Shown: positions 1-8,197, counted from the stretch's first letter. The stretch is DNA of 10,331 nucleotides from Cephalothrix spiralis (GCA_032353305.1 JAUCNG010408916.1:1-10331); one strand, 5' to 3'. Numbers and translations are program-made. Notes: a model not told the origin generated them from the letters alone.

Positions 1-370
1 AGTGAGACTGCACTCACGATACTCCATTTTTATTACGACCAATACCGAAAGAGGGCAGAACTTACTGAGGATTTTTTTAAGAAATTTACAAAAAAAGTAT
101 TTAGTCTTTTAAAAACATGAATCATGAATGAAATGCATCCAATGTTGGTGTAATTTTCAATGCATAAATACCATAAATAATGTATAATATGCTATCAATC
201 AGAGTTTTGGTATAATATGTATAGTTTATTCGATTTTGAACTGAATTTCTTGAGGAAAGACAGACTTCAATCAACACATATTATGCATCTTGATATGCCG
301 ATATGAGGGGGAAATGACCTGAGAGAGAGAGCAAGGCGCCATTTTCTTAAAAACTACTGCCGAAACCATT
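1..370. other. Non-coding, AT-rich
   Basis: No gene is seen. There is a short GA run at 321-331, and AAGGCGCCATTTTC at 333-346, whose complement is an ATGGCGCC motif. Confidence 0.5.
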
Positions 371-401
371 TTATATCGTCGGATGGTTTGATTTTTCTAT
401 T

Positions 402-457
402 TTCCATGACATTTCCATAACAATTTGGGTCAATTTTGGAATTCCATGACATTTCCA
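402..457. repeat. TTCCATGAC repeat (16-base duplication)
   Basis: TTCCATGACATTTCCA occurs exactly at 402-417 and again at 442-457, a 40-base period, followed by TTTCCAGGTTTTCCAGACATGTGG. The pattern resembles the subterminal repeats of hAT-like elements and the blocks at 4135-4173 and 9288-9380. A decayed element terminus is likely; the full boundaries are not visible. Confidence 0.55.
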
Positions 458-731
458 GGTTTTCCAGACATGTGGTGACCTATAGTCGATTTTGAATTTT
501 TTTTCAATGTATACAATGTAGTTCATAATTATGTAGATAAACACATACGATTTCATATAGCTTTAGGCCGCTACATGTATCATTATTCCGAGGAAAATGG
601 TGCTAAAGTTTACGAATAATGTTAAAATTCGCCCCAGTCATAAAATCGTAAAAAATGGTAGCAGTCTAGCAGATGTACAAAATTTGGAAGGAAGGTGTAT
701 TGTGACAAACACTATATTTTAAACATATTTG

Positions 732-759
732 TGACGTCACAATGTATTTTATGACGTCA
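732..759. promoter_or_regulatory. Paired CRE palindromes (two TGACGTCA)
   Basis: Two perfect TGACGTCA sites lie at 732-739 and 752-759, exactly 20 bases apart, so on the same face of the helix. This octamer is the consensus for CREB/ATF bZIP factors. The flanks CACAATG (737-743) and CATTGTG (758-764) are also inverted copies. No gene start is visible nearby, so function is unproven. Confidence 0.4.
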
Positions 760-764
760 TTGTG

Positions 765-1625
765 TCCTAAAATAAGTTTTCCTTTCGCCGGCTGTAAAAT
801 ATGTTCTAAGTATATACGATAGGAATACAATAGAAACAGTTTTGAAATGCAGAGAGCACCCCCTTTCCCTTGATATTTAATTAGTACATATTTTATTCAC
901 ATTTGTTATGGACAAAAATCGCCTATTTTTGATGAAAATTAAAATTAAAAATTTCCCCTCTTTCATGTGATAACTCAATTAAAAGAAATCAGACCTAAAT
1001 CACATTTTTAGAGAAAATGCACACAATTTCAATTGCTAAGTTAGATTAAAATAACTTGAAATACAATGTTAAATATAATATAATCTAGCTTACCTTTATT
1101 AAAAAGATTTTAAACCTATGTACAACCCGTTATCGAATTATTTATAAAATGAAATATTAAAATGAACAATCTTATAATAGTATTTTGCACCTGGATTTGA
1201 GACATGACATCTAGTGCATCCTCAATCAAGCTATTTCTATATAAGTACAGAAGAGAGAGAAAAAATGTTTCAACAGATAAAAATTCATAGAACAATTTGC
1301 TTTTTTAATGAAAATGAAAAGCAAAACACCAGGCAGGTCTTTGTCTAAAGGCGTATGACTCTACTGTATGGTAAAATATATAAGTAGTCTAGGGCATACT
1401 TATTGTAATCTAGGCCCTTGTATTTTTTACAGTAAGCTAACTTGACAAACATTAAAGCCGTTTCTTGACCCTATTTAAGTCCCCTCGACACACAAAATGT
1501 ATTTGTCCATAAAAAAATCCCCTAAAGTTTGGTAAACAGGAACAATGTACTAAATAAAATTATCTTCGTAGAGTCATTCCGGTCCCCACCGTACGTACTT
1601 CATCGTGGACTATATTCAACATTTT
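765..1625. other. Non-coding, AT-rich
   Basis: Stops are dense in all frames. A short GAGAGAGA run lies near 1252-1260. I see no repeat family or conserved motif here. Confidence 0.5.
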
Positions 1626-1630
1626 GCTCA

Positions 1631-1735
1631 TCCGGAACAACAAGCCTCGATATCGCGTGAAGGTTATTTTGCTGCATAAGAGGATTCTGATTGGTCGCCA
1701 GTGAGATATGACGTAAAGTATATTTTTGTTCCGGA
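1631..1735. promoter_or_regulatory. Promoter-like motif island framed by an inverted repeat
   Basis: TCCGGAACAA (1631-1640) and TTGTTCCGGA (1726-1735) are a perfect 10-base inverted repeat, each with an ETS-type CCGGAA core. Between them are CTGATTGGTC (an inverted CCAAT box of NF-Y type, near 1688-1697) and TGACGTAA (CRE-like, near 1709-1716). The segment is richer in CpG than its neighbours. This mix is typical of ubiquitously active animal promoters, but no transcript start or first exon can be identified beside it. Confidence 0.3.
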
Positions 1736-1826
1736 CGAAAAGGGCTGAACGATCCTATTATATCATCTCTGGTGTATTTTTTGAAAAAAGTGTAGCCTAT
1801 CAAGCAGGACCTGTATTATGTATAGG

Positions 1827-1904
1827 CGGTGAATTCTCACTAGGCTGAAATTCCACTAAATCGAAAATCAAAATATGCACCCTGTCTAAGTAGTAATCAA
1901 CTTA
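1827..1904 (+). repeat. Left inverted-repeat arm of the MITE
   Basis: This arm pairs with 2224-2316 on the opposite strand. Similarity starts near CGGT at 1827 and fades after AACTTA at 1904. It lacks about nine bases that the right arm has near 2262-2270. Confidence 0.7.
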
Positions 1905-2223
1905 AATAAAAAATTCAAATTGATTTATAAATATACAAATAAATTTCAAAAAAGATCTTCAAAGACAATTAATTGGTGATGAGATAATCTTCTATTGTTT
2001 TGAATGATTGGTGATCATTGAGTGATTTCTACAATCAATGCGTATTGAAAAAAGTAGACAATAATTGTTCAATTGACTGTAATTTACCGGTTTCCCTCCA
2101 ATTAATTTAGATAAATATGGTTTCAAATCAAAGCTCTTGTTATTAACCGCGTATCGCTTCGATAAACTTTAAATATAAATTAACGATCTTTATTTCGATA
2201 ATGCGTGACAAGTAAATATACGG

Positions 2224-2316
2224 TAAGTTAATTATTAATGGATAGGGGTGCATATTTTGATTTTTGATTTAACGGGTTTCGGTTTAGTGGAATTTCGGCT
2301 TAGTGGGTATAAACCG
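2224..2316 (-). repeat. Right inverted-repeat arm of the MITE
   Basis: This is the inverted partner of 1827-1904. An apparent 120-codon open frame starts with GTG inside this arm at 2248 and runs to 2610 across the element boundary, so it is best read as chance. Confidence 0.7.
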
Positions 2317-3170
2317 AAGGGACATGCGTATAATTTGAATAATTTTACTGTCTATGTATTTAACTGTACTTATAAATTTGTCGATATGTCGATGTCCTTA
2401 AAGCTTTATAAAAAGATAACTAAAGCGAAACGTATTTTATGTAATCAAACAGACATATCTAAATACGAATCTTATTTGTTCCAACCTATTAAATGTCTAA
2501 ACGTCGTAAAGTATTTAGTTTCCGAAATAAGACTCTACTTTAACATTATTTGTATAACACTTTTCGAAGAGATTCAATGCCAAAACATACATTGCTTTGC
2601 TAATTGTTAGATTTACACCAGTTTGTATATTTTAAATGCATTTTCAGAATTATACGAATTTCACTTTTCTTCAATTTGTACACAAAGCTGTTTGGGAAAA
2701 GTTAGATTTGATGGTAAGACAGAAAACTCCAAGCTGAAACTTGATGAACTAAGCTGAATTATTTTATCAATACTGAAGCCAAGCACTGACGATAGAGTGG
2801 GACAGCTGTCAGAGGACAACGAAAAGGCGAAAACCTGAAAATGCTTTTTCGTAAATATGTCTTTGTTTTTTCGAACCATTCTTAGTTTTATAGTTCTATA
2901 CTATTGACGTCCTCAAGACAAATATTTTGATATACGTTAATCGTGGAAAAAAGTCTAAATTAATCGAGTTACGAGAAAAAAAGTAGGTTTTAGTCAAATT
3001 TTCAGCTATTTTTAGCCTGTTTTCAAGGCTCATTTGCTTGGAGGCAGAAAAGCCTATGCTTGTCAAATAGGGTATACATAACGCTGAGACATGTAATAGT
3101 AAGGTTAAATCTTATAAACCAATAAAAGATGTCGTTGCAATGTAACAAAGTTGGGGTAGAAATAAGTGTA
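2317..3170. other. No recognisable gene
   Basis: Open frames here (the tail of 2248-2610 on plus, and 2661-2879 on minus) have low-complexity or unconvincing protein sequence, no splice context and no known domain. I treat the stretch as intergenic or intronic. Confidence 0.45.
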
Positions 3171-3181
3171 ATATTCGTAAC

Positions 3182-3566
3182 GTAACGTTCGTAACGAGAC
3201 CACTCAGGTTTAATGGACATCATTTTCTAGGATTCATCGTGAAACGGTTTTGTATCTGATTTTTTGTAATCTAGGGTTATTATTCTTATGATATGTTTTA
3301 AGATTATTGTATTTTCTATTTAGTTTTTGGGTAAGATTTACCTTTGAAAATGTGTCAGGAATTTCCGTGTCCTTTTTGTAACGTTCATAACGAAACTTCA
3401 ACCGCATATTGCAACCTAGGACACATTGATTTATTGACTCTTGAGTATGCAGGGCTTTACTCCGATATTGCAACTAGTGTTTAAGAAAGATTGCAAATAA
3501 TTTAAACTCGGAATACAGCGAGGTCGAATTCGAAAAAAATTCAGTTAAACGTAACGTTCGTAACGA
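3182..3566. repeat. Three dispersed copies of GTAACGTTCGTAACGA
   Basis: The 16-mer GTAACGTTCGTAACGA occurs exactly at 3182-3197 and 3551-3566, and with one change at 3378-3393. Each copy is itself a dimer of GTAACG with a 9-base period; the first copy has an extra GTAACG upstream. The copies are 196 and 173 bases apart, all in the same orientation, and the sequence between them is not shared. They could be binding sites for a dimeric factor or relics of a satellite. Confidence 0.6.
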
Positions 3567-4130
3567 AGAAAAACTCACTGATATCGACCCAATAACCTAG
3601 CTGATTTTAAAACGTAGATTTTGAGGTGCTCCCATGAAAGTTTAGTCCGAGTTGGTTGTTTAATGGACCGACGCCAGAAGCGGAGGGCCCCAAAAAGTCA
3701 TATACTTGTAGTTTTTAGTGATATTAATTTCATCATGGTTTACATCACTTATTACCTTTTCACAGAAGTAAACTTCGTACAGAATATGCACGTTCATTTA
3801 GATGCCAAATTATTATAATAACGCATGCCGTTTTTGCCGAAACCCTGAAGTTTTTCGATTCGAAGAAGCATTTAAAAACGTTGTCCGTAAAGTCTTAACA
3901 GGCACACTAAAAAGGCGGTATGATTTCACGTTTTACCTTGATATCTGTTTTTTATGAACGACCTTCAACTCTACGAAGAATCAAATCCCTTTCTACAGGC
4001 CCTTATATACTTGACACAATTAAAACTTAACTGAGACAGAACTCTATCCGGAACGTCTCAAATGAAACCAATTATTCTCGCTTACTTGTTCAGGCCGGGT
4101 AACCAAAAATAATTTGTCGTGAACAGGAAT
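3567..4130. other. No recognisable gene
   Basis: If the RCC1 gene continues on the minus strand this is probably intron. I looked for a further RCC1 blade (W-G-x-x-x-x-G-Q or G-x-x-H-S/T) on the minus strand and did not find one. Confidence 0.4.
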
Positions 4131-4134
4131 AAAT

Positions 4135-4173
4135 TTCCCTGACCTTTATCAAAATTCCCTGACATTCCCTGAC
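4135..4173. repeat. TTCCCTGAC repeat, three copies
   Basis: TTCCCTGAC occurs at 4135-4143, 4155-4163 and 4165-4173. It has the same skeleton, TTCC-two bases-GAC, as the repeats at 402-457 and 9288-9380. It is probably the subterminal part of another decayed hAT-like element lying downstream of the RCC1 exon on the minus strand. Confidence 0.55.
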
Positions 4174-4312
4174 TTTTTGAACCAGGCCAATTTTACAAAT
4201 ATCGCCCGCTCGATAGGGCGCCTCCCTATTCTGCCAAAAAAAACCATCAAAAGGAACAAAAAAATTATTTTGTCATATAGGGCTTTGACTTCTCAAAACA
4301 AACAGTGAAAAG

Positions 4313-4318
4313 ACTTAC
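4313..4318 (-). other. Splice donor after the RCC1 exon
   Basis: The minus strand reads ACAC|GTAAGT, a consensus GTAAGT donor. It falls directly after the IAIT end of the RCC1 blade, where family members continue into a DG turn. The exon leaves one base of the next codon (phase 1). The position of the donor at a sensible domain boundary supports both the exon and its reading frame. Confidence 0.6.
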
Positions 4319-4520
4319 GTGTAATTGCAATGGTATGACTAGCCCCACTGGCTATGAATTTAACAGTATGATTTACTGGCCATCCAAAGATATCAGATAA
4401 GGCATCGATGTAGGCAACATCTTCTTTAGAATCTTTAAGATTTTGACCAAATTCACCACCTCCCCAGCACATCAGAAAGCCATACATAGCATCTGTATCG
4501 AACTCAGCTGCACAATACAT
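4319..4520 (-). CDS. First coding exon of an RCC1-repeat protein (partial gene)
   Basis: This exon encodes 67 residues plus one base of the next codon. Residues 18-26 read CWGGGEFGQ and residues 53-67 read VKFIASGASHTIAIT. That pairing is the signature of an RCC1 repeat: a W/G-G-x-x-GQ strand, then a conserved G-x-x-H-(T/S) strand before a DG turn. RCC1 repeats form seven-bladed propellers in RCC1, HERC ubiquitin ligases, RPGR, RCCD1 and others; one blade cannot say which. The ATG at 4520 is the likely start because the same frame meets a TGA at 4535-4533, exactly where the splice acceptor places the exon start, so the 15 bases before it would be 5' UTR. A second Met lies at residue 12. The exon ends in phase 1 at a strong donor, so the reading frame running on to the stop near 4293 is intron read-through. 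Downstream exons were not found. The RCC1 call is good; the family member is unknown. Confidence 0.62.
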
Positions 4521-4535
4521 ATTTGAGGGAACTCA

Positions 4536-4550
4536 CTGAAAAATAAATAA
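4536..4550 (-). other. Splice acceptor before the RCC1 exon
   Basis: On the minus strand, a T-rich tract ends in TTTTTCAG, with the AG at 4537-4536 and the exon beginning at 4535. The tract is a textbook polypyrimidine plus CAG acceptor. It shows that the exon is spliced to something upstream, at higher coordinates. Because the first in-frame codon after it is TGA, that upstream exon should be untranslated. A weaker alternative AG four bases later (4533-4532) would remove the TGA and allow coding upstream. Confidence 0.55.
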
Positions 4551-4569
4551 TTAGATAAATGTATTATTA

Positions 4570-5019
4570 TAGGCCTCACAGTTATTTTTGCTATCTCAAT
4601 TTTAGGATTTAAGGAGATTTTTTTTAATTTTAGGAGATTTTAGAGCAATATTTTATTAGATTTTCTAGCAATTTATGAGATTTTATGATAATAGGAGTGG
4701 ATTTTCTATTAACTTTTCTTTACTACAAACAAAAAATATTATTGCTTTTCAATAAACCAATATAATCTTTGCATCTTTGTATATGTAATAAGTTTTTAAT
4801 TTTTGTCCCCCGCCTTTGCACAAATAAACTTAAAATTATAAAATCTTAAGCCGAGCGAAACGAGGCGAGAATTTTTTGAAACTTTTGAAACCATTTTCAT
4901 CCAATTCTATGAGAGAAAATAGGATTTTATGAGATATGGTCATATTTTAGAAGATTTTAGGAGGAATGGTCATATTTTAGGATATCCTCAAATTTTAGGA
5001 GAACTGCATGTGAGCCCTG
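4570..5019. mobile_element. hAT-like non-autonomous element, copy A
   Basis: The right end, read on the minus strand from 5019, is CAGGGCTCAC, and the left end from 4570 is TAGGCCTCAC: a short terminal inverted repeat with two mismatches. CAGGG is a frequent hAT-type terminus. Inside are many degenerate TTTTAGGAGA / GATTTTAGG units in both halves and a GC-rich 19-mer, CCGAGCGAAACGAGGCGAG, at 4851-4869 that stands out from the AT-rich surroundings. There is no coding capacity. The 8-base flanks (4562-4569 and 5020-5027) do not match, so either the insertion is old or an end is misplaced. It sits 35 bases upstream of the acceptor of the RCC1 exon, inside that gene's presumed intron. Confidence 0.55.
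4851..4869 (+). repeat. GC-rich 19-mer, copy A
   Basis: CCGAGCGAAACGAGGCGAG, matching 9179-9197 in 18 of 19 positions. It has an internal GAGCGA/GAGGCGA repeat pattern and is a GC island inside an AT-rich element. Confidence 0.75.
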
Positions 5020-5830
5020 AAAATAGCATTTGATAACATCGATAGACACCGTAATTGTAAATATTAAAATGATATTTAATAAAGTTCATAAATGTTATTC
5101 TGTTGAAAGGGAGAGTATTAACACCATAATTCACAGTCAGACATTTTTTACTGCTTTTATCAATCTGTCAAGTAACAATAAATTGTAAAATGGAATATTA
5201 AAAATCAACTCGATAGTGTCAACAATAATACCCTAAGGCGTTAACATAGCTTTACTTTTTCTACTTACAACAACAACAAATCAATTTATATCTGGAGTTC
5301 AGAAACACAATATTCTATGTCCATTTAATTAAAATAATAAATTAAGTGAAACTTAAATTCAATATTTCAAAATTGCCCAAATTCTGCTTCATTTATTTTG
5401 TGGATTACTTATTCTATTACACTTCAATAATATTAATTTCAATTTGTACTAGAAATTTCGTGATGAAATCAAGACTTGAGAATTATGAATCATTATCCCT
5501 GCTTTTCCTTATGTAACGACATTTTTTTTTATATACACACATAGTGCCTATAAATACGTACAAACCATATAGGCGGTTGTACAAAGGGCTTTAATACTTA
5601 TATTGCATTAACTCATATGTTGGGAACCACCGTGAGATTTCCCATTACATATAATTATATTATGTACATGTATATGTTTGAAATTCGTATATGATTATCA
5701 TAAAATTTTATATAACTTCATATCTGCAGCCAGAAAATGAATGGATATTCAGCTGCAGTAAGACACAGATTATTTTTTAATTACTTTTGGCTAATGTAAC
5801 CAAAGATATTAGTTTATTGCAAATTATTTT
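5020..5830. other. Non-coding, very AT-rich
   Basis: Presumed intron of the minus-strand gene. It holds a TACATGTA palindrome at 5665-5672 and no coding signal. Confidence 0.45.
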
Positions 5831-5837
5831 GGGCCAG

Positions 5838-5910
5838 GCTAACCAATATTTTGTATACAACCAAGAACATGTTGCCAGACGTAGTTATACCCAAGAAATT
5901 ATTGGTTAGC
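5838..5910. repeat. 11-base inverted repeat
   Basis: GCTAACCAATA (5838-5848) and TATTGGTTAGC (5900-5910) are perfect inverted copies around 51 bases, with weaker pairing extending on both sides. CCAAT/ATTGG cores are included. It could be the remnant of a very small inverted-repeat element or a pair of NF-Y-type sites. Confidence 0.45.
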
Positions 5911-5974
5911 GGAGACCAAATTTAAGTAAGAACAATTGAGAAAATATTTTTAGTAACATTAACCAAAAATGATT

Positions 5975-6011
5975 TGGCTTCAGAAACAAACAAAAATATG
6001 GCTTCAGAAAC
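5975..6011. repeat. Short direct duplication
   Basis: TGGCTTCAGAAAC occurs at 5975-5987 and 5999-6011, a 24-base period, with A-rich sequence between. This looks like a small local duplication with no visible function. Confidence 0.5.
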
Positions 6012-6451
6012 CGAACAATATCTTGTAATTTTCAAGAAACTTTTAAAGTGTTTTAGAATTTTGAAGTCGGCCGATGTTTTCTTGAGATGTTTCTGATGGA
6101 AAATCACATGTCATGTTGTAACTCGGAGTCTCATTTCTTATGAATTATAAACGTTGGGATAAGGACAGATATTCGATAAAACCGAAAATAAATGTCATTT
6201 GATGAAAATTTGTTATTGAGTGACCATGGTAATAGCAGTTTGAACTCTTAGAGACGTATTTGAAAAATATTAATCATACTTACATCTAAAACTTAACTAA
6301 GAAAATTTATCGTACATAATCCTAACAGTATATTGCGAACATTATATCCGAAAGCGAATATAGTTGGATTATTTCCCACTCAATACTATAATTCGACATA
6401 ACTAGTTTTATTTACAGTTGATCACTCAAACATGTCTATTATCACATGAAG
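6012..6451. other. Non-coding, AT-rich
   Basis: No gene or repeat seen apart from a short open frame on the minus strand (5922-6107) without recognisable content. Confidence 0.45.
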
Positions 6452-6460
6452 TATAAAAGG
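6452..6460 (+). promoter_or_regulatory. TATA-box-like sequence
   Basis: TATAAAAGG is a perfect TATA consensus with a CACATG E-box-like motif just upstream (6443-6448). About 68 bases downstream an ATG at 6520 opens only 12 codons before TAG. No gene follows; the foldback element begins at 6587. It may be a fortuitous match or the promoter of an unseen transcript. Confidence 0.18.
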
Positions 6461-6586
6461 GAGACAGCGGGTTAACAAATAAATTATGTGTGTGACGGTT
6501 CGATCAGATCCATTCGTTCATGTACACAAATAATAACAAATGGGCTCATATTTAGTAATATTATCTAATGTGAAAACTATTAATAT

Positions 6587-6755
6587 ACATAGGTTTATAG
6601 ATCTTTTGGCGTACAACCTTCAAACCCCAGTTTTCGCCCCCCCCCCCCGCAAAAATCTCGGGAGTGGGAGCCTAAACCCTTATATTTGTGGAAAGCTTGT
6701 GGTAATTCTAGGTTCAAGTTTATATTTTCAAAAGGGTCGAGCTCAGTTTGGGGCC
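6587..6755 (+). repeat. Left arm of the foldback element
   Basis: This arm runs from ACATAG near 6587 to GGGGCC near 6755 and includes the C12 tract. It matches 6921-7100 in inverted orientation across nearly its whole length, with scattered substitutions. Confidence 0.75.
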
Positions 6756-6920
6756 TTAGGAGCCAAATTTGCAGTTTTTTTCCAAAAAAAAATTAAGGTT
6801 CCAAAAAAGGGTCGTACCCGATATTTTTTGATCCGCAGGGTACAAAACAATAATAAGATACTATTTTCAATTGGGCCCAGGGAAATATACAAAGTGTAGA
6901 TTTTTTCGAAAAATTGTATT

Positions 6921-7100
6921 GGCCACTGAGCGGGCCCGACCCTTTCTAAAATATAAACTGAACCTAGAATTTCCACAAGCTTTCCAAAGCGCTATAAGAT
7001 TCGATATGGTTTAGGCCCGCACTTCCGAGATTTTCGCAGGGGGGGGGGGGCGAAAACTTGGGTCTGAAGGTTGTACGTCAAAAGCTCCATAAATCTGTGT
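6921..7100 (-). repeat. Right arm of the foldback element
   Basis: This is the inverted partner of 6587-6755 and includes the G12 tract. It is about eleven bases longer through small insertions, the clearest next to GCGCTATAAG at 6990-6999. Confidence 0.75.
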
Positions 7101-7453
7101 AATGACAAAAGGTTATTTCATGTAAAATTATATAATTTGTTTGGCGTGTACAGAACACAAGTCAAACGTAAAAATTGAAAGGGAATTACATGTATCATAA
7201 AATCAATTACTTTGACTTTAGTATTATAAATCAATATATTGATTCTAGATTTCTTGAACGTTTTTTGACAGAGGCTGAATTAAAATCGATTTGGACTAAA
7301 GACATAATGTTAGAACGATGTAAAAAACATTTCAAACTGTTGAGCCTTTAATTATTCATGATTATATAGCACCTTTAAGTAAGAATTATTCCTGAATGGG
7401 TGTCGCAAATAAAATATTTGACCTACAAATAGTTACAATTACATTTAAAAAAT
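7101..7453. other. Non-coding, AT-rich
   Basis: Flank of the foldback element. It includes TACATGTA at 7187-7194, followed by TCAT as in the copy at 572-579. Nothing else seen. Confidence 0.45.
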
Positions 7454-7504
7454 TAAGATTTGTTTCGGATACAAATCTTAGTTTTTAAGGAATAATTGTT
7501 CCTT
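7454..7504. repeat. Two adjacent hairpins
   Basis: TAAGATTTGT (7454-7463) pairs perfectly with ACAAATCTTA (7471-7480) around a 7-base loop. AAGGAA (7487-7492) pairs with TTCCTT (7499-7504) around a 6-base loop directly after. There is no T-run consistent with a terminator and no histone-type stem sequence. It may be the centre of a tiny palindromic element. Confidence 0.4.
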
Positions 7505-8189
7505 AGTGAATTAAGGCTTATAAGATAGTATGTCGAGTCTTAGGTGAAAGGCCTAGTGGTGACAGTGACTCATTTTGAAAAAAAACTGATGACTTTGAAT
7601 TACCATATCATTACTCAAATCAAAATAAACATTTAGTTAGCAATCACATGGTTGATAATCTGGATAAACTATCGTATAATAACATACATAATGCTATAGA
7701 CTATGTCTTAGTGAATTATTCGCAAGTATTTGTAAATATTTAAACGAACAATCGAAGTTATGGGCTAGCTTATATTAAGTCATCCATGGCCACTGCGAAT
7801 GATATCGATCTCCGCATATAGATGGGAGTGTCCTAGCCTTCGTTTACTAACCGGCATTGAAGAATTGATGCACAACAGAGAACAAACCTCCATGATTTTG
7901 ATAAAGAGACGTCACTCGGCGAACTAACAGTACCCTAATACAGAAAAATATATAGTTTGTAGCATGAATTCCATGACCTCATGAGCTTGACAATCAACTC
8001 TAAATCTTGAAGTTAAGAAATAAAGGAAAAATATTAATAACATATTTTTGAATTTAACTCTCCCATTTTAAAACATCTTGAATTCTAAAATCAAACATCT
8101 ACGTACACCCCTTAAAGCCGACATCAGATTAGAGTCCTTATGCATAATATAATTGGAAGGGATAATTGGTATGTCGACTTCTGTAAATC
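7505..8189. other. Non-coding, AT-rich
   Basis: No gene seen. AGGCCTAGTGG near 7550 resembles a polymerase III A box, but no B box follows. Confidence 0.45.
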
Positions 8190-8197
8190 TGACGTCA
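8190..8197. promoter_or_regulatory. CRE palindrome TGACGTCA
   Basis: Perfect TGACGTCA followed by CTTTGTTTACATT, which includes a forkhead-type TGTTTAC. It belongs to a cluster with 8386-8393 (one mismatch) and 8458-8465. Confidence 0.35.

Larger units (their letters stand above)
1827..2316. mobile_element. Miniature inverted-repeat element (MITE), about 490 bp
   Basis: The two ends are imperfect inverted copies: left arm about 1827-1904, right arm about 2224-2316. Exact shared blocks are GAAATTCCACTAAA (1847-1860, inverted at 2283-2296) and ATCAAAATATGCACCC (1867-1882, inverted at 2246-2261). The right arm carries about nine extra bases between these blocks. The outer part repeats itself: CGGTTTAGTGG and CGGCTTAGTGG sit 16 bases apart in the right arm. 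The core, 1905-2223, is AT-rich with no coding content. I see no clear target-site duplication, so the superfamily is unassigned and the exact ends are uncertain by a few bases. Non-autonomous DNA transposons of this size and design depend on a transposase encoded elsewhere. Confidence 0.72.
6587..7100. mobile_element. Foldback / long-inverted-repeat element, about 514 bp
   Basis: Two long arms face each other: 6587-6755 and 6921-7100, around a loop of about 165 bases (6756-6920). Exact paired blocks include GTACAACCTTCA (6611-6622 with 7065-7076), GGAAAGCTTGTGG (6690-6702 with 6973-6985) and AATTCTAGGTT (6704-6714 with 6961-6971). Each arm holds a 12-base homopolymer at the matching place: C at 6637-6648 and G at 7039-7050. 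The arms differ by point changes and small indels, so the palindrome is not recent. No target-site duplication is obvious. Open frames of 119 and 77 codons over this element are by-products of the arms and loop and resemble no protein I know. It is probably a foldback or long-TIR DNA transposon. Confidence 0.78.

Noticed and set aside
371-556. 61-codon open frame on the minus strand
   Set aside because: It spans the TTCCATGAC repeat, and repeated amino acids simply follow the DNA duplication.
2248-2610. 120-codon open frame on the plus strand
   Set aside because: It starts with GTG inside the right arm of the MITE and crosses the element boundary. The protein resembles no family I know and there is no splice or promoter context.
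2661-2879. 72-codon open frame on the minus strand
   Set aside because: Serine-rich with no recognisable domain, signal or splice sites. I considered it as a later exon of the RCC1 gene, but it has no G-x-x-H-T or W-G-x-G-Q motif.
3023-3473. Minus-strand open frames of 66 and 79 codons
   Set aside because: They lie over the GTAACG repeats and have no recognisable protein features. Stops are simply sparse here.
3182-3566. CRISPR-like array
   Set aside because: Repeat units are 16 bases, spacers of about 157-180 bases are irregular, and the setting is eukaryotic.
6540-6899. 119-codon open frame on the plus strand
   Set aside because: It runs through the left arm and loop of the foldback element, including the C12 tract. 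The protein sequence is low complexity and no domain is visible.
6743-6976. 77-codon open frame on the minus strand
   Set aside because: It is the opposite-strand counterpart within the same foldback element, arising from the loop and right arm.
7548-7600. tRNA or tRNA-derived SINE
   Set aside because: AGGCCTAGTGG is close to an A box, but no GGTTCGAnTCC B box follows at a proper distance and no cloverleaf can be drawn.
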